Shown here: one piece after another, positions 15,131-23,826 of the stretch
How positions within the stretch are numbered: position 1 is the first letter of the stretch
How the letters are laid out: each line of letters starts with the position of its first letter
Source: an uncultured delta proteobacterium
GTDB taxonomy: Bacteria; Desulfobacterota; Desulfovibrionia; Desulfovibrionales; Desulfovibrionaceae
Length of the DNA: 52,827 nt
Direction: 5' to 3'
Assembly: GCA_903835685.1 (NCBI GenBank)
Contig: CAILNX010000020.1
Span: 1-52,827 of the forward strand
Program-made: the position numbers and the translations under genes
Notes under the pieces: model-generated
Seen by the model: only the letters and a program-made list of their open reading frames with translations
Databases searched by the model: none
Told to the model about the DNA's origin: nothing

Positions 15131-16617
15131 CAGACCACCCCCATTTCATGAGGGGTGAACAGGCGGCCGTCCAGATGCACGCCCTTGGCTTCCAGCCGGG
15201 AGGCGAACTTGGGCCGCACGCCCCGGGACACGAACCGGCCAGTGACCCTGCCCCGGCCGTCCACCCCGGTCTGCTCAAAGGCGAAAATCTCCTGCATGGT
15301 GACCATGTCCCCTTCCATGCCGGTGATCTCCTGGAAGCTGACCACCTTGCGGGTGCCGTCCATGAGCCGCTGGGACTGGATGATGACGTCGATGGCCGAG
15401 CAGATGAAGCGCCGCAGCGAAATGTCCGAGAGCCCCAGCCCGGCCATGGAGACCATGGTCTCCAGGCGCATGATGGCGTCACGCGGGGTGTTGGCGTGCA
15501 CCGTGGTGAGCGACCCGTCGTGGCCGGTGTTCATGGCCTGGAGCATGTCCAGGGCCTCGGCCGCGCGCACCTCGCCCACGATGATGCGATCCGGGCGCAT
15601 GCGCAGGCAGTTGCGCACCAGGTCCCGCTGGGTGATCTCGCCCTTGCCCTCGATGTTCATGGGCCGGGTCTCCAGGCGCACCACATGGTCCTGCTTGAGC
15701 TGCAATTCAGCGGCGTCTTCAATCGTTACGATGCGCTCGTCCTCGGGAATGAACCGGGACAGGACGTTCAGCAGCGTGGTCTTGCCCGAGCCCGTGCCTC
15801 CGGAGATGAGGATGTTCAGGCGGCAGCCCACGATGCCCCGCATGACCTCCCCGATCTCCGGGGTCAGGGCCTTGAAACCCACCAGGTCGTCCAGTTCCAG
15901 GGGGTCCTTGGAGAACTTGCGGATGGACAGGGCCGGGCCGTCCACGGCCAGGGGCGGGATGATGGCGTTGACCCGGGAGCCGTCCATGAGCCGGGCGTCC
16001 ACCATGGGCTGGGACTCGTCCACCCGGCGGCCCACCCGGGACACGATGCGGTCGATGATCTTGCGCAGATGGTTGTCGTCCCGAAAGCGCGCGCCGGTGC
16101 GTACCAGCTTGCCCGAGCGCTCCACGTAGATGCTGCGGTAGGAGTTGACCAGGATGTCGTTGACCGAGGCGTCCTTCAGAAAGGGCTCCAGCGGCCCCAG
16201 GCCCAGGACCTCGTCCTGGATCTCCGAGAGCAGGATGCGCCGTTCGGCCGAGTTCAGGGCCGTGCGGCCGAACTCCTCGCGCAGGAGCTTCTCCACGCTG
16301 CGGGTGATCTCGGCGCGCATCTCGGTCTCGCTCACGCTGTCCAGCAGGCTCAAGTCCAGGATGTCGATGAGCCGCTCGTGGATGCGGTTCTTGACCTCGT
16401 AGTATAGTTCGGACTGGGTGCTGGCCCCCGGGGTGTCAGCGTTCCCGGCCTGGATTGACGGCAAGGCGGGGGAGACAGCCGGGGCCGGACACAGACCGCC
16501 AACCTCGGAAAACAGGGGCACGGCCTGGATTGGCCCGGCTTCGGCAGAAGCGGCGGCCATATTGACGGCCGGACTGGGAGCCAGACTGCGACTCAGGCGG
16601 GCGGAAATGGCGCTCAT
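15130..16617 (-). CDS. tadA: Tad secretion ATPase TadA (CpaF)
   Basis: The hexameric ATPase that powers Flp pilus assembly. The 495-residue protein has an unconserved 70-residue amino end, the CpaF amino domain (about 75-240), and the ATPase core: Walker [10 protein letters not shown] (273-281), Walker B around RIIVGEVR (344-351) and a histidine box TTVHANT (about 371-377). Arginine fingers of the family lie in the segment LRLETRPMN. Three bases separate it from tadZ upstream and it overlaps tadB downstream. Confidence 0.95.
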   Translation of the reverse strand: MSAISARLSRSLAPSPAVNMAAASAEAGPIQAVPLFSEVGGLCPAPAVSPALPSIQAGNADTPGASTQSELYYEVKNRIHERLIDILDLSLLDSVSETEMRAEITRSVEKLLREEFGRTALNSAERRILLSEIQDEVLGLGPLEPFLKDASVNDILVNSYRSIYVERSGKLVRTGARFRDDNHLRKIIDRIVSRVGRRVDESQPMVDARLMDGSRVNAIIPPLAVDGPALSIRKFSKDPLELDDLVGFKALTPEIGEVMRGIVGCRLNILISGGTGSGKTTLLNVLSRFIPEDERIVTIEDAAELQLKQDHVVRLETRPMNIEGKGEITQRDLVRNCLRMRPDRIIVGEVRAAEALDMLQAMNTGHDGSLTTVHANTPRDAIMRLETMVSMAGLGLSDISLRRFICSAIDVIIQSQRLMDGTRKVVSFQEITGMEGDMVTMQEIFAFEQTGVDGRGRVTGRFVSRGVRPKFASRLEAKGVHLDGRLFTPHEMGVV

Positions 16618-16620
16618 GGC

Positions 16621-17883
16621 TTACGCTCCCTGGGCCAGCGTGGCCTGGTTGCCGGTCTGTCGTGAACGCAGCAGGCCGAAGAAGGAGAATCGTCCCGCCC
16701 CCTCGGATTCGGCCGAGCCCTTGGCCCCGCTCTTTGCCGAGGGATTCAGGTCCCGGGCCATGCGGGCCAGGGCCTTGGTCAGGGGGGACTTGGCCGCGGC
16801 CTGGGCCAGGGGCAGGCCCTGGTTCAGGGCGGCCAGGGCGGCCCGGGAATCCTCGGGCAGGAGCCAGGAGATGGGGCGGCCCAGGGCCTCGCCAGCCTCC
16901 TCGGGCTCGATGTCCGCGCCGGGCAGATGGCGGTTCACGGCCAGCCGGGTGCGGGCAGCCAGGTCCGGGTCCGCCAGCACCAGGGCCTCCAGGGTCCGGC
17001 GGGCGCGCACCAGCCCGGGCAGGCTTAAAGGCAGGACCAGGACCAGGTCCCGGGCCTTTTCCAGGACCGTGAGCGCGGTGTGGTCCAGGCCCGAGCCCGC
17101 GTCCACCACCACCAGATCGAAACGCCGGGTCAGGTCGGCCAAGACCCGGGCCAGGGCCTCGGCCTCGGGTCCAGGGGCCAGGCGGGCCGGGACCTCGGCC
17201 CCGGGTCCGGGCAGGACCATGAGCCCCGAGGCGTGGCGGGTGAGCACGCTGGCCAGAAAAGTGTCGTCCAAACGGTGGATGTTCTCGGCCGCCTCGGCCC
17301 AGGTGTAGGCGCTGTCCAGGTCCAGGAACAGGGGCACCTCGCCCGAACCCCGGCGCAGGTCCACCAGGACCACCCGGCCCGGAGACAAGGCGTTGGCCGC
17401 CAGGGCCAGGTTCACGGCCAGGGTGGTGGTCCCGGCCCCGGCCTTGGCCCCCAGAAGGCCCAGGATGCGGCCCGACTGCCCGGAAGCGGACAGGGCGGCC
17501 TGATCCGGCGACATATTCTGGGACAGGGCTGCGGCCCGGGGGAAACGGGCCTGCACCCGCGAGAGGGCAGCCGCGAACTCCTCGCGGCCCAAGGGCAGGA
17601 CCAGATATTCCTGCACCCCCTGGCGCATGGCCTGAAGCAGGAATTCCGGGGTCGGGACCGGACCGGCCAGCGCGATCTCCCGGACCAGACCGGAGGCGTG
17701 CAGTTCGGCGGCCTGGGCCAGGGCCGTGCGGGTGTCCTGGCCTGCGGCCAGGATGGCCAGATCGGCCGGGCCTCGGCCCTCGGTGAAAACCAGGGAGGTC
17801 GGCTCCAGATGGAGTCCCTCGACTTCCCGGCGCAGGCCAGGGTCGGAAACGAGCAGGGTCAGGGGGGCGGGCGTGGCGTTCAT
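16621..17883 (-). CDS. tadZ: Pilus localisation ATPase TadZ (CpaE)
   Basis: TadZ/CpaE is a ParA/MinD-like protein that places the Tad machine at the pole. The 420-residue product has an atypical receiver-like amino domain (about 1-115), lacking an obvious phosphoacceptor aspartate, followed by a ParA-type domain with a deviant Walker A GAKAGAGTTT (145-154). AGGAAGG lies upstream of ATG 17883. It sits between a small lipoprotein gene and tadA, its usual place in tad operons. Confidence 0.9.
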   Translation of the reverse strand: MNATPAPLTLLVSDPGLRREVEGLHLEPTSLVFTEGRGPADLAILAAGQDTRTALAQAAELHASGLVREIALAGPVPTPEFLLQAMRQGVQEYLVLPLGREEFAAALSRVQARFPRAAALSQNMSPDQAALSASGQSGRILGLLGAKAGAGTTTLAVNLALAANALSPGRVVLVDLRRGSGEVPLFLDLDSAYTWAEAAENIHRLDDTFLASVLTRHASGLMVLPGPGAEVPARLAPGPEAEALARVLADLTRRFDLVVVDAGSGLDHTALTVLEKARDLVLVLPLSLPGLVRARRTLEALVLADPDLAARTRLAVNRHLPGADIEPEEAGEALGRPISWLLPEDSRAALAALNQGLPLAQAAAKSPLTKALARMARDLNPSAKSGAKGSAESEGAGRFSFFGLLRSRQTGNQATLAQGA

Positions 17884-17915
17884 GGCGAACCTTCCTGAAA
17901 TGTTTGTTCTTCCCG

Positions 17916-18296
17916 CTACTTGGTGGGCGAAGAGCCCGTGGACTGGAGCAGGCTCGGGGGCTGGGAGGTCTGGCCCGTGGAACCGGACGAAGTGGGCGAA
18001 CTGGGCGAACTCGATGAACCGGAAGAGGCCGCCGGTGAGGACGAAGCGCCCCCGGTCTTGGTCCCGGACTTGAAACGATCCGGGCTCTGGTAGGTCCGCA
18101 TGAGCCCGGCGGCATAGGTCCCGTCCAGGTCCGAGGGCGGGGTGTCGTCCACCGGCCCGGGGTTCACCTTCTGGTTGTCCAGGGCCATGCGCACCGAGGA
18201 GCCGAAGGGCTGGTTCGGCGCGGGCTGCGGGGTGCAGGCCGGGAAGAGCAGGGCCAGGGCCAGGAGTGCGAGGGGAAGGATGCGCTGGATGTTCAT
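17916..18296 (-). CDS. Small serine-rich lipoprotein of the tad operon
   Basis: The 126-residue protein has a signal peptide with lipobox FPAC (Cys21), a short conserved-looking middle (LDGTYAAGLMRTYQSP) and a Ser/Pro/Gly-rich low-complexity tail. It occupies the place where CpaD or another pilotin-like protein lies in other tad operons, between the secretin and tadZ. A role in secretin targeting is inference from position. AAGGAG precedes the ATG at 18296. I do not recognise a domain. Confidence 0.7.
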   Translation of the reverse strand: MNIQRILPLALLALALLFPACTPQPAPNQPFGSSVRMALDNQKVNPGPVDDTPPSDLDGTYAAGLMRTYQSPDRFKSGTKTGGASSSPAASSGSSSSPSSPTSSGSTGQTSQPPSLLQSTGSSPTK

Positions 18297-18305
18297 ACCG
18301 ACTCC

Positions 18306-19769
18306 TTACCGGGGCAGGGCGTGTCCGAAATCACCGTCAAAGCCAGCGCCGCCGGGCTGGGGCAAAGGCCGAGTCCGGGCCGGGGCGGCCCCGCCCTGCT
18401 CCCGGCTCTCCAGAAGGCCCAGGGCGTAGAATTCCCAGTCCGTGGGCTCCTTGAACCCGTCCGTGGGCAGGGTCTGCCCGGCCATGTCCAGGGGCTTGGC
18501 CAGATGCGGGGTGACGATGATGATGAGTTCCGACTCGTTCTTCTGGAAATCCGTGCTGCGAAACAGCGTACCCAGGACCGGGATGTCGCCCAGGACCGGG
18601 AGCTTGTTGGCGTTCTCACGCAGGGTGTCCTTGATCAGCCCGGCAATGGCGAAGCTCTGGCCGTTGCCCAGTTCCACCACGGTGGAGGCCTTGCGGGTGG
18701 AAAACGCCGGGACCGTGAACCCGCCGATGGACACGGCGTTGGTGAAGTCCAGCTCCGAGACCTCGGGCTGGACCCTGATGTTGATCTTGCCGGAACTGAG
18801 GACCGTGGGCGTGAACGACAGGCCCACACCAAAGGGCTTGAACTCCACGGAAATGGTCCCCAGGCCCTGGGGGATGGGCACGGGAATCTCCCCCCCGGCC
18901 AGGAAGCTGGCCGATTCCCCGCTCAAGCAGATGAGATTGGGCTCGGCCAGGACCTTGACCAGGCCGTCGGCCTTCAAGGCATCAATGAATCCGCTCCAGC
19001 TCACCCCGTTGCTGGTGGTGGTGAAGGCCGCGCTGACGTGCGGGGACAGGGTGAGCAGGCCCTTGGTGGGGTCCAGGCTGGTGAGCTGGTTCAGGAAGGA
19101 ATAGAACACGTCCTGGCCCTTGATATAATTGAAGTTGACCCCCAGGCGCTTCATCAGGCTGCGGGACATCTCGGCCACCCGGACCTCCAGCATGACCTGG
19201 TGCACCCCGCCCACGCGCAGGAGGTTGACCACCTTGCCACCCGGGGCCGCAGCCTCGGCCAGGGACAGGGCTGTGGCCAGATTCACCGGGCTGGACACCC
19301 CGCCCGCCAGGGTCACGCTCCCTCCCGTGGACAGGACCTGGATGCCGGTCTCGTTGGGCAGGACCGTATGCAGCATGCGCTTGAGCTGGGTCAGGTCCGG
19401 AATGACCTCCAGGCTGTAGATGGCCATGATCTGGCCGTCGTGCCCCCACAGGGTCAGGGTGGTCAGCCCGGGCTTCTTGCCCGTGAGATATATCTGGCGC
19501 GGGGACAGGGGCACCACGTCGGCCGCCTCGGGGCTGGCCAGGGACACCCGGGAGCAGTCCCGGGCCGTGCGCAGGACCACGGACTTGCCCACGGACAATT
19601 CCACCACCTTGGCCGACTCGGCCCCCAGGATGGTCATGTCCTGGGCCTGGGCGGCCCAAGCCAATCCCATGTTACCCGGTCCCATGTTACCAGGTCCCAT
19701 GTTACCCAGAAGGATGGCCAGGATCACGAAAAGGCCTGTCCACGCGAACGTTCTGCTTGGAGCGTTCAT
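18306..19769 (-). CDS. rcpA: Tad outer-membrane secretin RcpA (CpaC)
   Basis: The secretin forms the outer-membrane channel for the Flp pilus. The 487-residue protein has a signal peptide, a pilus-formation N domain with LSVGKSVVLRTARDCSRVSL, a BON-like segment, and the secretin core with VKVLAEPNLICLSGESASFL and NKLPVLGDIPVLGTLF near the end. A GAGG six bases upstream selects ATG 19769; a TTG further up is unlikely. Unusually, the signal peptide contains a GNMGP repeat encoded by a 15-base tandem repeat. The start overlaps closely with the end of rcpC. Confidence 0.93.
   Translation of the reverse strand: MNAPSRTFAWTGLFVILAILLGNMGPGNMGPGNMGLAWAAQAQDMTILGAESAKVVELSVGKSVVLRTARDCSRVSLASPEAADVVPLSPRQIYLTGKKPGLTTLTLWGHDGQIMAIYSLEVIPDLTQLKRMLHTVLPNETGIQVLSTGGSVTLAGGVSSPVNLATALSLAEAAAPGGKVVNLLRVGGVHQVMLEVRVAEMSRSLMKRLGVNFNYIKGQDVFYSFLNQLTSLDPTKGLLTLSPHVSAAFTTTSNGVSWSGFIDALKADGLVKVLAEPNLICLSGESASFLAGGEIPVPIPQGLGTISVEFKPFGVGLSFTPTVLSSGKINIRVQPEVSELDFTNAVSIGGFTVPAFSTRKASTVVELGNGQSFAIAGLIKDTLRENANKLPVLGDIPVLGTLFRSTDFQKNESELIIIVTPHLAKPLDMAGQTLPTDGFKEPTDWEFYALGLLESREQGGAAPARTRPLPQPGGAGFDGDFGHALPR
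19666..19707. repeat. 15-bp tandem repeat in the secretin signal peptide
   Basis: Units CCCATGTTACCCGGT (19666-19680) and CCCATGTTACCAGGT (19681-19695) are followed by a partial third unit CCCATGTTACCC (19696-19707). In frame they encode repeated Gly-Asn-Met-Gly-Pro in the secretin signal peptide. Gain or loss of a unit would change signal-peptide length by five residues without a frameshift. Confidence 0.85.
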
Positions 19770-19777
19770 GATGCACC

Positions 19778-20605
19778 TCAAAAATTCACGGTTCCGAGCT
19801 TGGAGCCGGTGATGACCTGCATGGTCGATTCCCGGGCCGGGCCGGTTCGGGCGGCCCGCTTAGCCTGGGCCGGGCGGTTGCTGGCCAGGGCCTGGGACAC
19901 GTCCACGCCTTGGGTCAGGGCCGGGCCTGAGTCGTCGCTGCCGCGCAGGGCGAAATGCAGGGTGCCCTTGGTGGAGGCCAGGGCCAGGACTTCGCTCTCT
20001 TCCGGGGTCACTTCCAGGGTGTAGATCTCCACGGAGGAGGGCTTGTCGGACTTTGGGTCGTATTCCAGCTCGTTGCCCGTGGCTAGGACCGGCACATTGG
20101 CCAGGACCAGCTTGGCCACGGACTTCTGCTCGCCCTCGCCGTCCAGGCTGACCAGGACGTCCACCATGTTGCCCGGCCGGATGAACCCGGACAGGCCCAT
20201 GACCTTGTTGCCCTTGACGGCCATGGCCCGCTTGCCCGGGCCGATGAGCGCGCTCACCCCGCCGCCCTTGGCCCCCTCGGGAGCCAGCTTGCCCCCGGTC
20301 ACGGCCTCGTCCTTGAACACCGGGGCCAGAAGCACCCGGCCGTCGATCTCCGAGGCCTGGGAAAAGGATTGCAGGGGCAGGGATTCGGCCGGAAACGAGG
20401 TCAGCTTGAGCATGTCCGGGGCCAGCCGGGTGCCCCGGGTCAGATCCCGGGCGGCCACCACGGCCATGCGGGCGGTCTCGACCTTGGTCAGGGCCGGGGC
20501 CGGAACGCGGCGGGAGACCATCCACTGGAAGAGAATGACCCCGGCCACCAGGGACAGGGCCAGGGCCGAGCCCAGGCGGACCATGGTTCGTGCGGATCTG
20601 GTCAT
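19778..20605 (-). CDS. rcpC: Flp pilus assembly protein RcpC (CpaB)
   Basis: The 275-residue protein has one amino-terminal membrane segment, a SAF domain (AARDLTRGTRLAPDMLKL) and an RcpC/CpaB domain with GPGKRAMAVKGNKVMGLSG and IRPGNMVDVLVSL. It stabilises or partners the RcpA secretin in the periplasm. It lies 12 bases after tadV and its stop abuts the ribosome site of rcpA. Length is typical. Confidence 0.92.
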   Translation of the reverse strand: MTRSARTMVRLGSALALSLVAGVILFQWMVSRRVPAPALTKVETARMAVVAARDLTRGTRLAPDMLKLTSFPAESLPLQSFSQASEIDGRVLLAPVFKDEAVTGGKLAPEGAKGGGVSALIGPGKRAMAVKGNKVMGLSGFIRPGNMVDVLVSLDGEGEQKSVAKLVLANVPVLATGNELEYDPKSDKPSSVEIYTLEVTPEESEVLALASTKGTLHFALRGSDDSGPALTQGVDVSQALASNRPAQAKRAARTGPARESTMQVITGSKLGTVNF

Positions 20606-20617
20606 GATCGTGCCCCC

Positions 20618-21163
20618 TTACCAGCGGCCCAGGAGACCCTGCTCGTGCAGAGAGGCCAGGACCTGGACCAGGGTTCCGGCCGCAATGGCCAGGCCGTAAC
20701 AGAGCTTGGGCAGGCCCGCGCCCAGGGCCACGGGCGCGTACTGCAAGCGCCGGGTGGTGGCGAACAGCCACAGGCTGGCCCACAGGGCCTTGAACACGCG
20801 GGAAAAAACGTCCGAGCGCCGGGCCAGAATGATGGTCGCGTAGAGACCACCGGCCAGACAGGTGTAGAGGAAGGCGGCCAGGCCCTGCTGCGGGCCGAGA
20901 AAGGCCCCGACCACGGCCATGAGCTTCACGTCCCCGGCCCCCATGCACCCAATGAGAAAGGGGCCGAGCATCATGCCCAGGCCAAGGCCCAGGCCGGAAA
21001 GCGCGAAAAGGAGGCCCTGCGGCCCATTGGTCAGTCCGTGGTAGGCCAGGGCGCAGGCCATGGCCGGAAAGGTCAGGCCGTTCGGGATGCGCTGGGAGCG
21101 CAGGTCCGTATACACGGCCACGGTCAGAACCGGGCCGAGCATGGCGGCGGTGAAGAGGTCCAT
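20618..21163 (-). CDS. tadV: Prepilin peptidase TadV (CpaA)
   Basis: An A24-family aspartic protease that cleaves the leader of Flp prepilin and probably of TadE-type pseudopilins. The 181-residue protein is almost entirely hydrophobic, with Asp20 in YTDLRSQRIPN and Asp78 in GAGDVK as the catalytic pair. It lacks the amino-terminal methylase region of PilD, as is usual for CpaA. It lies between the pilin gene and rcpC in the main tad operon. Confidence 0.92.
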   Translation of the reverse strand: MDLFTAAMLGPVLTVAVYTDLRSQRIPNGLTFPAMACALAYHGLTNGPQGLLFALSGLGLGLGMMLGPFLIGCMGAGDVKLMAVVGAFLGPQQGLAAFLYTCLAGGLYATIILARRSDVFSRVFKALWASLWLFATTRRLQYAPVALGAGLPKLCYGLAIAAGTLVQVLASLHEQGLLGRW

Positions 21164-21186
21164 ATCATTCCCCCCGCGTTATGAGC

Positions 21187-21243
21187 CCTTTTCGGTCGCC
21201 CTCCTCCCCAGAAGAGCTTCCGTGGGCTGGCGAGACCGAAAGG
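21187..21243 (-). promoter_or_regulatory. Long hairpin between flp and tadV
   Basis: CCTTTTCGGTCGCC (21187-21200) pairs, with a two-base bulge, with GGCGAGACCGAAAGG (21229-21243). A second, G/C hairpin with CCCTTCC and GGAAGGG arms lies near 21280-21305. Neither is followed by a good T run on the minus strand. They may reduce read-through from the pilin gene or stabilise its mRNA, so that pilin exceeds machine proteins; that is inference. Confidence 0.4.
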
Positions 21244-21325
21244 ATTTGCTTCCCCCCGGCCCCGCCAAGACGCCCCTCCCCTTCCCCCCATGGGAAGGGC
21301 GCTTGCCTCCGTGTCGGAAGCCGTC

Positions 21326-21517
21326 CTACGGGGTCGTACCGGCACCCGAGGCGGCGCTCATCTTGTTGGCGATGGAGTCAAAGGTGGAGCTCACGTTCTT
21401 GCCCAGGGTGGTGACCGCGCCAACGATGACAGCGGCGATGAGGGCGGCGATGAGTCCGTATTCCAGGGCGGTGGCCCCTTCCTCGTCCAGCAGCAACTGA
21501 TGCAGCCTGGTCAACAT
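21326..21517 (-). CDS. flp: Flp-family type IVb pilin
   Basis: The 63-residue prepilin has a short charged leader ending DEEG (residues 11-14); the cleavage by TadV would be after Gly14. The mature protein begins ATALEYGLIAALIAA with glutamate at +5, as in Flp pilins. It forms the pilus fibre. AGGAGA precedes the ATG. It is the first gene of the operon and has a near-perfect sigma-54 promoter about 60-75 bases upstream. Confidence 0.95.
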   Translation of the reverse strand: MLTRLHQLLLDEEGATALEYGLIAALIAAVIVGAVTTLGKNVSSTFDSIANKMSAASGAGTTP

Positions 21518-21578
21518 ATGATTTCTCCTTGGTCTGTTCGTTTCAGCGACCCGGGTGGGCCGCCCTTGACTCCCCTAG

Positions 21579-21594
21579 AGCAACGGCCGTGCCA
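21579..21594 (-). promoter_or_regulatory. Sigma-54 promoter of the flp/tad operon
   Basis: On the minus strand TGGCACG-GCCG-TTGCT matches the -24/-12 consensus TGGCACG-N4-TTGCW at all defined positions. The predicted start lies near 21567, giving a leader of about 50 bases before the flp ATG. The remaining part of the 354-base gap 21518-21871 holds the shared AT-rich motif (next entry) and, nearer the PilZ gene, no promoter that I can identify with confidence. Confidence 0.88.
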
Positions 21595-21625
21595 GAACAG
21601 CAGGGCAGGCTATTTCTCAAATAAA

Positions 21626-21639
21626 ATTGTACATAATCA
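21626..21639 (-). promoter_or_regulatory. Candidate activator or IHF site upstream of flp
   Basis: The minus strand reads TGATTATGTACAAT, followed by 31 bases and then the -24 box. The same motif, TGATAATTATACAAT, occurs 30 bases before the sigma-54 box of tadE (33837-33851), in the same orientation. It could bind the sigma-54 activator or a bending protein. Confidence 0.5.
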
Positions 21640-21871
21640 GTATGATGCAGAGACAGACCAGGGGCTGAGCCCCTCGGGCGGGGCCTCTGAGGCGGGACGG
21701 GAATCTATTATTTGTAGATATACAGACTGGATTCGTGGAATGAGGATCCCAGGCCTGGATCAGCCGGAATCAGACCCAATGGCCGCCTGGAACCAGGAAA
21801 AGGCATCCATTTTGCATTAAAACAAGGGCGAAACAGCCCTGAAATCCTTGCAGGGAAGAAGAGAGGGAGGT

Positions 21872-22993
21872 ATGCTCCCTTTCGGGCGGGGTTCCGCCCA
21901 AGGTAGGCTTAAAAAACGTATGCTCGACTCCATCTTGAACCAGATCATGGCCCTGGCCCGGGACCTTGCCTTCCAGGCCGTGGAGTTCCCCAGGGTCGAT
22001 CAGAACATCGACCTGTCCTACAAGGATTGGAGTTCGCTGCCCGAACTCATGTCCTTCCTGAAGATATTGGGTTGGTGGGGCTCCATCGCCCTGGTCATCG
22101 CCCTCATCGCCCACGTCATCTACAAATACACGCAGCGCAAGGACTGGGCCAAGATGGCCGAGTTGCGCACGGACCAGGCCCGGGAGGTTTTGAAGATCGC
22201 GGAAAAGGAGCGCAGCAAGGTGGAGGTGGCCTTCAGTTCCGGCCGCTCGGTGCCCTGCGCCATGGTGGAGGCCACGGACCAGGTCATCAATCTGGAGGCC
22301 CCGGATTACGCCAACATCACCAGCGAGTTCGCGGGCAAGGAAGTGCAGTGCTTCTTCCGCATCCGCGACCCCCAGGGCAAGACCAAGTTCCTGTTCTTCA
22401 ATTTCTTTGCCAACATTCTTTCCGTGCAGCCCCGGGCAGATAATTTCAAGATATTGTCCCTGTCCACGCCCAACGAGATGTACCAGGGCCAGAAACGCAC
22501 CTCCTACCGGCTCAATCCGCCCCGCCACATGATCCTTGACTTCAAGGCCTGGCCGGACAGCTTCTCCCAGGCCCCCATCTCCCAGCTCCCGGAGCCCACC
22601 TTCAGCTTCCGGCCCAGCGGCGGGGTCATGCGCACCTTTCTGTCCAACATCTCCTCGGGCGGTCTGCTCCTGGAGGTTGAACGCAACCAGTTGGTCCGTT
22701 CCTCCCTGCCCCTGGACACGGGCAAATCCTGGTTCCTGCGACTGGTGGTCAAGGACCCGGCCAAGGAGGAGAACCTGACCTGGTGGCTGGTGGCCCGGCT
22801 GGTCAAGGTCTTTGAGAACACCAACGCCCGGTTCGAGCTGGCCTTCAAGTTCACGGCCTTCGGGGCCGGACTGCGGGAGAACCGAAGAGTGGACTGGCGC
22901 ATTCCCCGAGGCGACGACGGGGTCCCGGAAATCTCCAGTTGGGTCTTCAAGCGGGCCGTGGAGCTGGTGCGCGAAGGCCGGACCCCGGAATAA
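21872..22993 (+). CDS. Membrane-anchored PilZ-domain protein
   Basis: The 373-residue protein has one membrane helix (about residues 61-85), a cytoplasmic region with a flagellar-brake-like PilZN segment (about 110-200) and a PilZ domain: RxxxR at Arg209-Arg213 (QKRTSYRL) and NISSGG (259-264). It would sense c-di-GMP at the membrane. It is divergent from the flp operon, sharing the intergenic region, so a role in pilus control is plausible but inferred. ATG 21872 follows GAGAGGGAGG very closely; ATG 21920 is an alternative start without a ribosome site. Confidence 0.83.
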   Translation: MLPFGRGSAQGRLKKRMLDSILNQIMALARDLAFQAVEFPRVDQNIDLSYKDWSSLPELMSFLKILGWWGSIALVIALIAHVIYKYTQRKDWAKMAELRTDQAREVLKIAEKERSKVEVAFSSGRSVPCAMVEATDQVINLEAPDYANITSEFAGKEVQCFFRIRDPQGKTKFLFFNFFANILSVQPRADNFKILSLSTPNEMYQGQKRTSYRLNPPRHMILDFKAWPDSFSQAPISQLPEPTFSFRPSGGVMRTFLSNISSGGLLLEVERNQLVRSSLPLDTGKSWFLRLVVKDPAKEENLTWWLVARLVKVFENTNARFELAFKFTAFGAGLRENRRVDWRIPRGDDGVPEISSWVFKRAVELVREGRTPE

Positions 22994-23034
22994 CCCAGGC
23001 TCCGACCCTCGCACCCTTTCCCGCCGCCCGGCGC

Positions 23035-23778
23035 TTACTTCTTGATCTCTTCCATGTCCACCACCGGCATCTGGTGGTAGGATGTCTGATTTCCGTTCCG
23101 CACGGCCACGGTCACGGTGCTGATGCCCATCTTGGCCGGGAAATAGGCGTAGCCGACCTTGGTGTACATGCCCGGGGCCGCGCTGTCGTCCCAGGCGTAC
23201 TGCACGATCTCCCGCTCCACGACCTTCTTCAAGTCCTTCTCGGCCTCGTACAGGGCCGTGCCCGTACCCACCGTGCCTCCGATCAGGCCGCCGATGGCCG
23301 CGCCCTTCCAGACGTTCTCGCCCCTGCCCGTGAGCACGCCGATGAGTGCGCCCACGCCCGCGCCCAGACCGGCCATGAGCAGGCCGCTGGACACCGCGTC
23401 GGACGCGGTCTGCTTGAAGGTCTCGGAGCCCAGGACCAGGCGGATGGCCTCGTCCGGGGTGTAGGCCAAGAACTCGCCCTCGGTCCCGTCCCCGCGCATG
23501 TCCTTGACCGGCAGCACGTACGGGGTCTGGCTCTTGTTCTTGAAGACCAGAAAGACCGGGGACATGCCCGCCTTCTGATAGTTGAGGCCCTGGTCGTAGT
23601 ATTTGTAGGCCACGGCCGCGATGTCGTAGTTGTCGGTTTTCACGGCCTTGTCCGAGGCGGACGGGTCCACCACCTTGCGGGGCTGGGGCAGCGGCCCCTT
23701 GGCCGTGCAGCCCATGGCCATGACCAGGGCGGCGATGGTGGCCAGGGCCACGATCCGCCGCCAGAAAGAATGTCTCAT
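23035..23778 (-). CDS. Glycine-zipper lipoprotein
   Basis: The 247-residue protein has a signal peptide with lipobox AMGC (Cys24). The middle contains a glycine zipper (GLLMAGLGAGVGALIG and GAAIGGLIGGTVGTG, residues about 130-180), which usually inserts into or packs against membranes. The carboxyl part is beta-rich without a signature. AGGAG precedes ATG 23778. It follows the MEMO-family gene on the same strand. The function is unknown; an envelope role is likely from the signal and zipper. Confidence 0.75.
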   Translation of the reverse strand: MRHSFWRRIVALATIAALVMAMGCTAKGPLPQPRKVVDPSASDKAVKTDNYDIAAVAYKYYDQGLNYQKAGMSPVFLVFKNKSQTPYVLPVKDMRGDGTEGEFLAYTPDEAIRLVLGSETFKQTASDAVSSGLLMAGLGAGVGALIGVLTGRGENVWKGAAIGGLIGGTVGTGTALYEAEKDLKKVVEREIVQYAWDDSAAPGMYTKVGYAYFPAKMGISTVTVAVRNGNQTSYHQMPVVDMEEIKK

Positions 23779-23826
23779 GTCAATGCTCCTGTAGGGGAAA
23801 CGGTTATTCTCAAGATGGGAAAAGAC

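Noticed and set aside
19666-19707. CRISPR-like repeat
   Set aside because: The units are tandem with no spacers and are part of the secretin coding sequence; no CRISPR array or cas gene is seen in the window.
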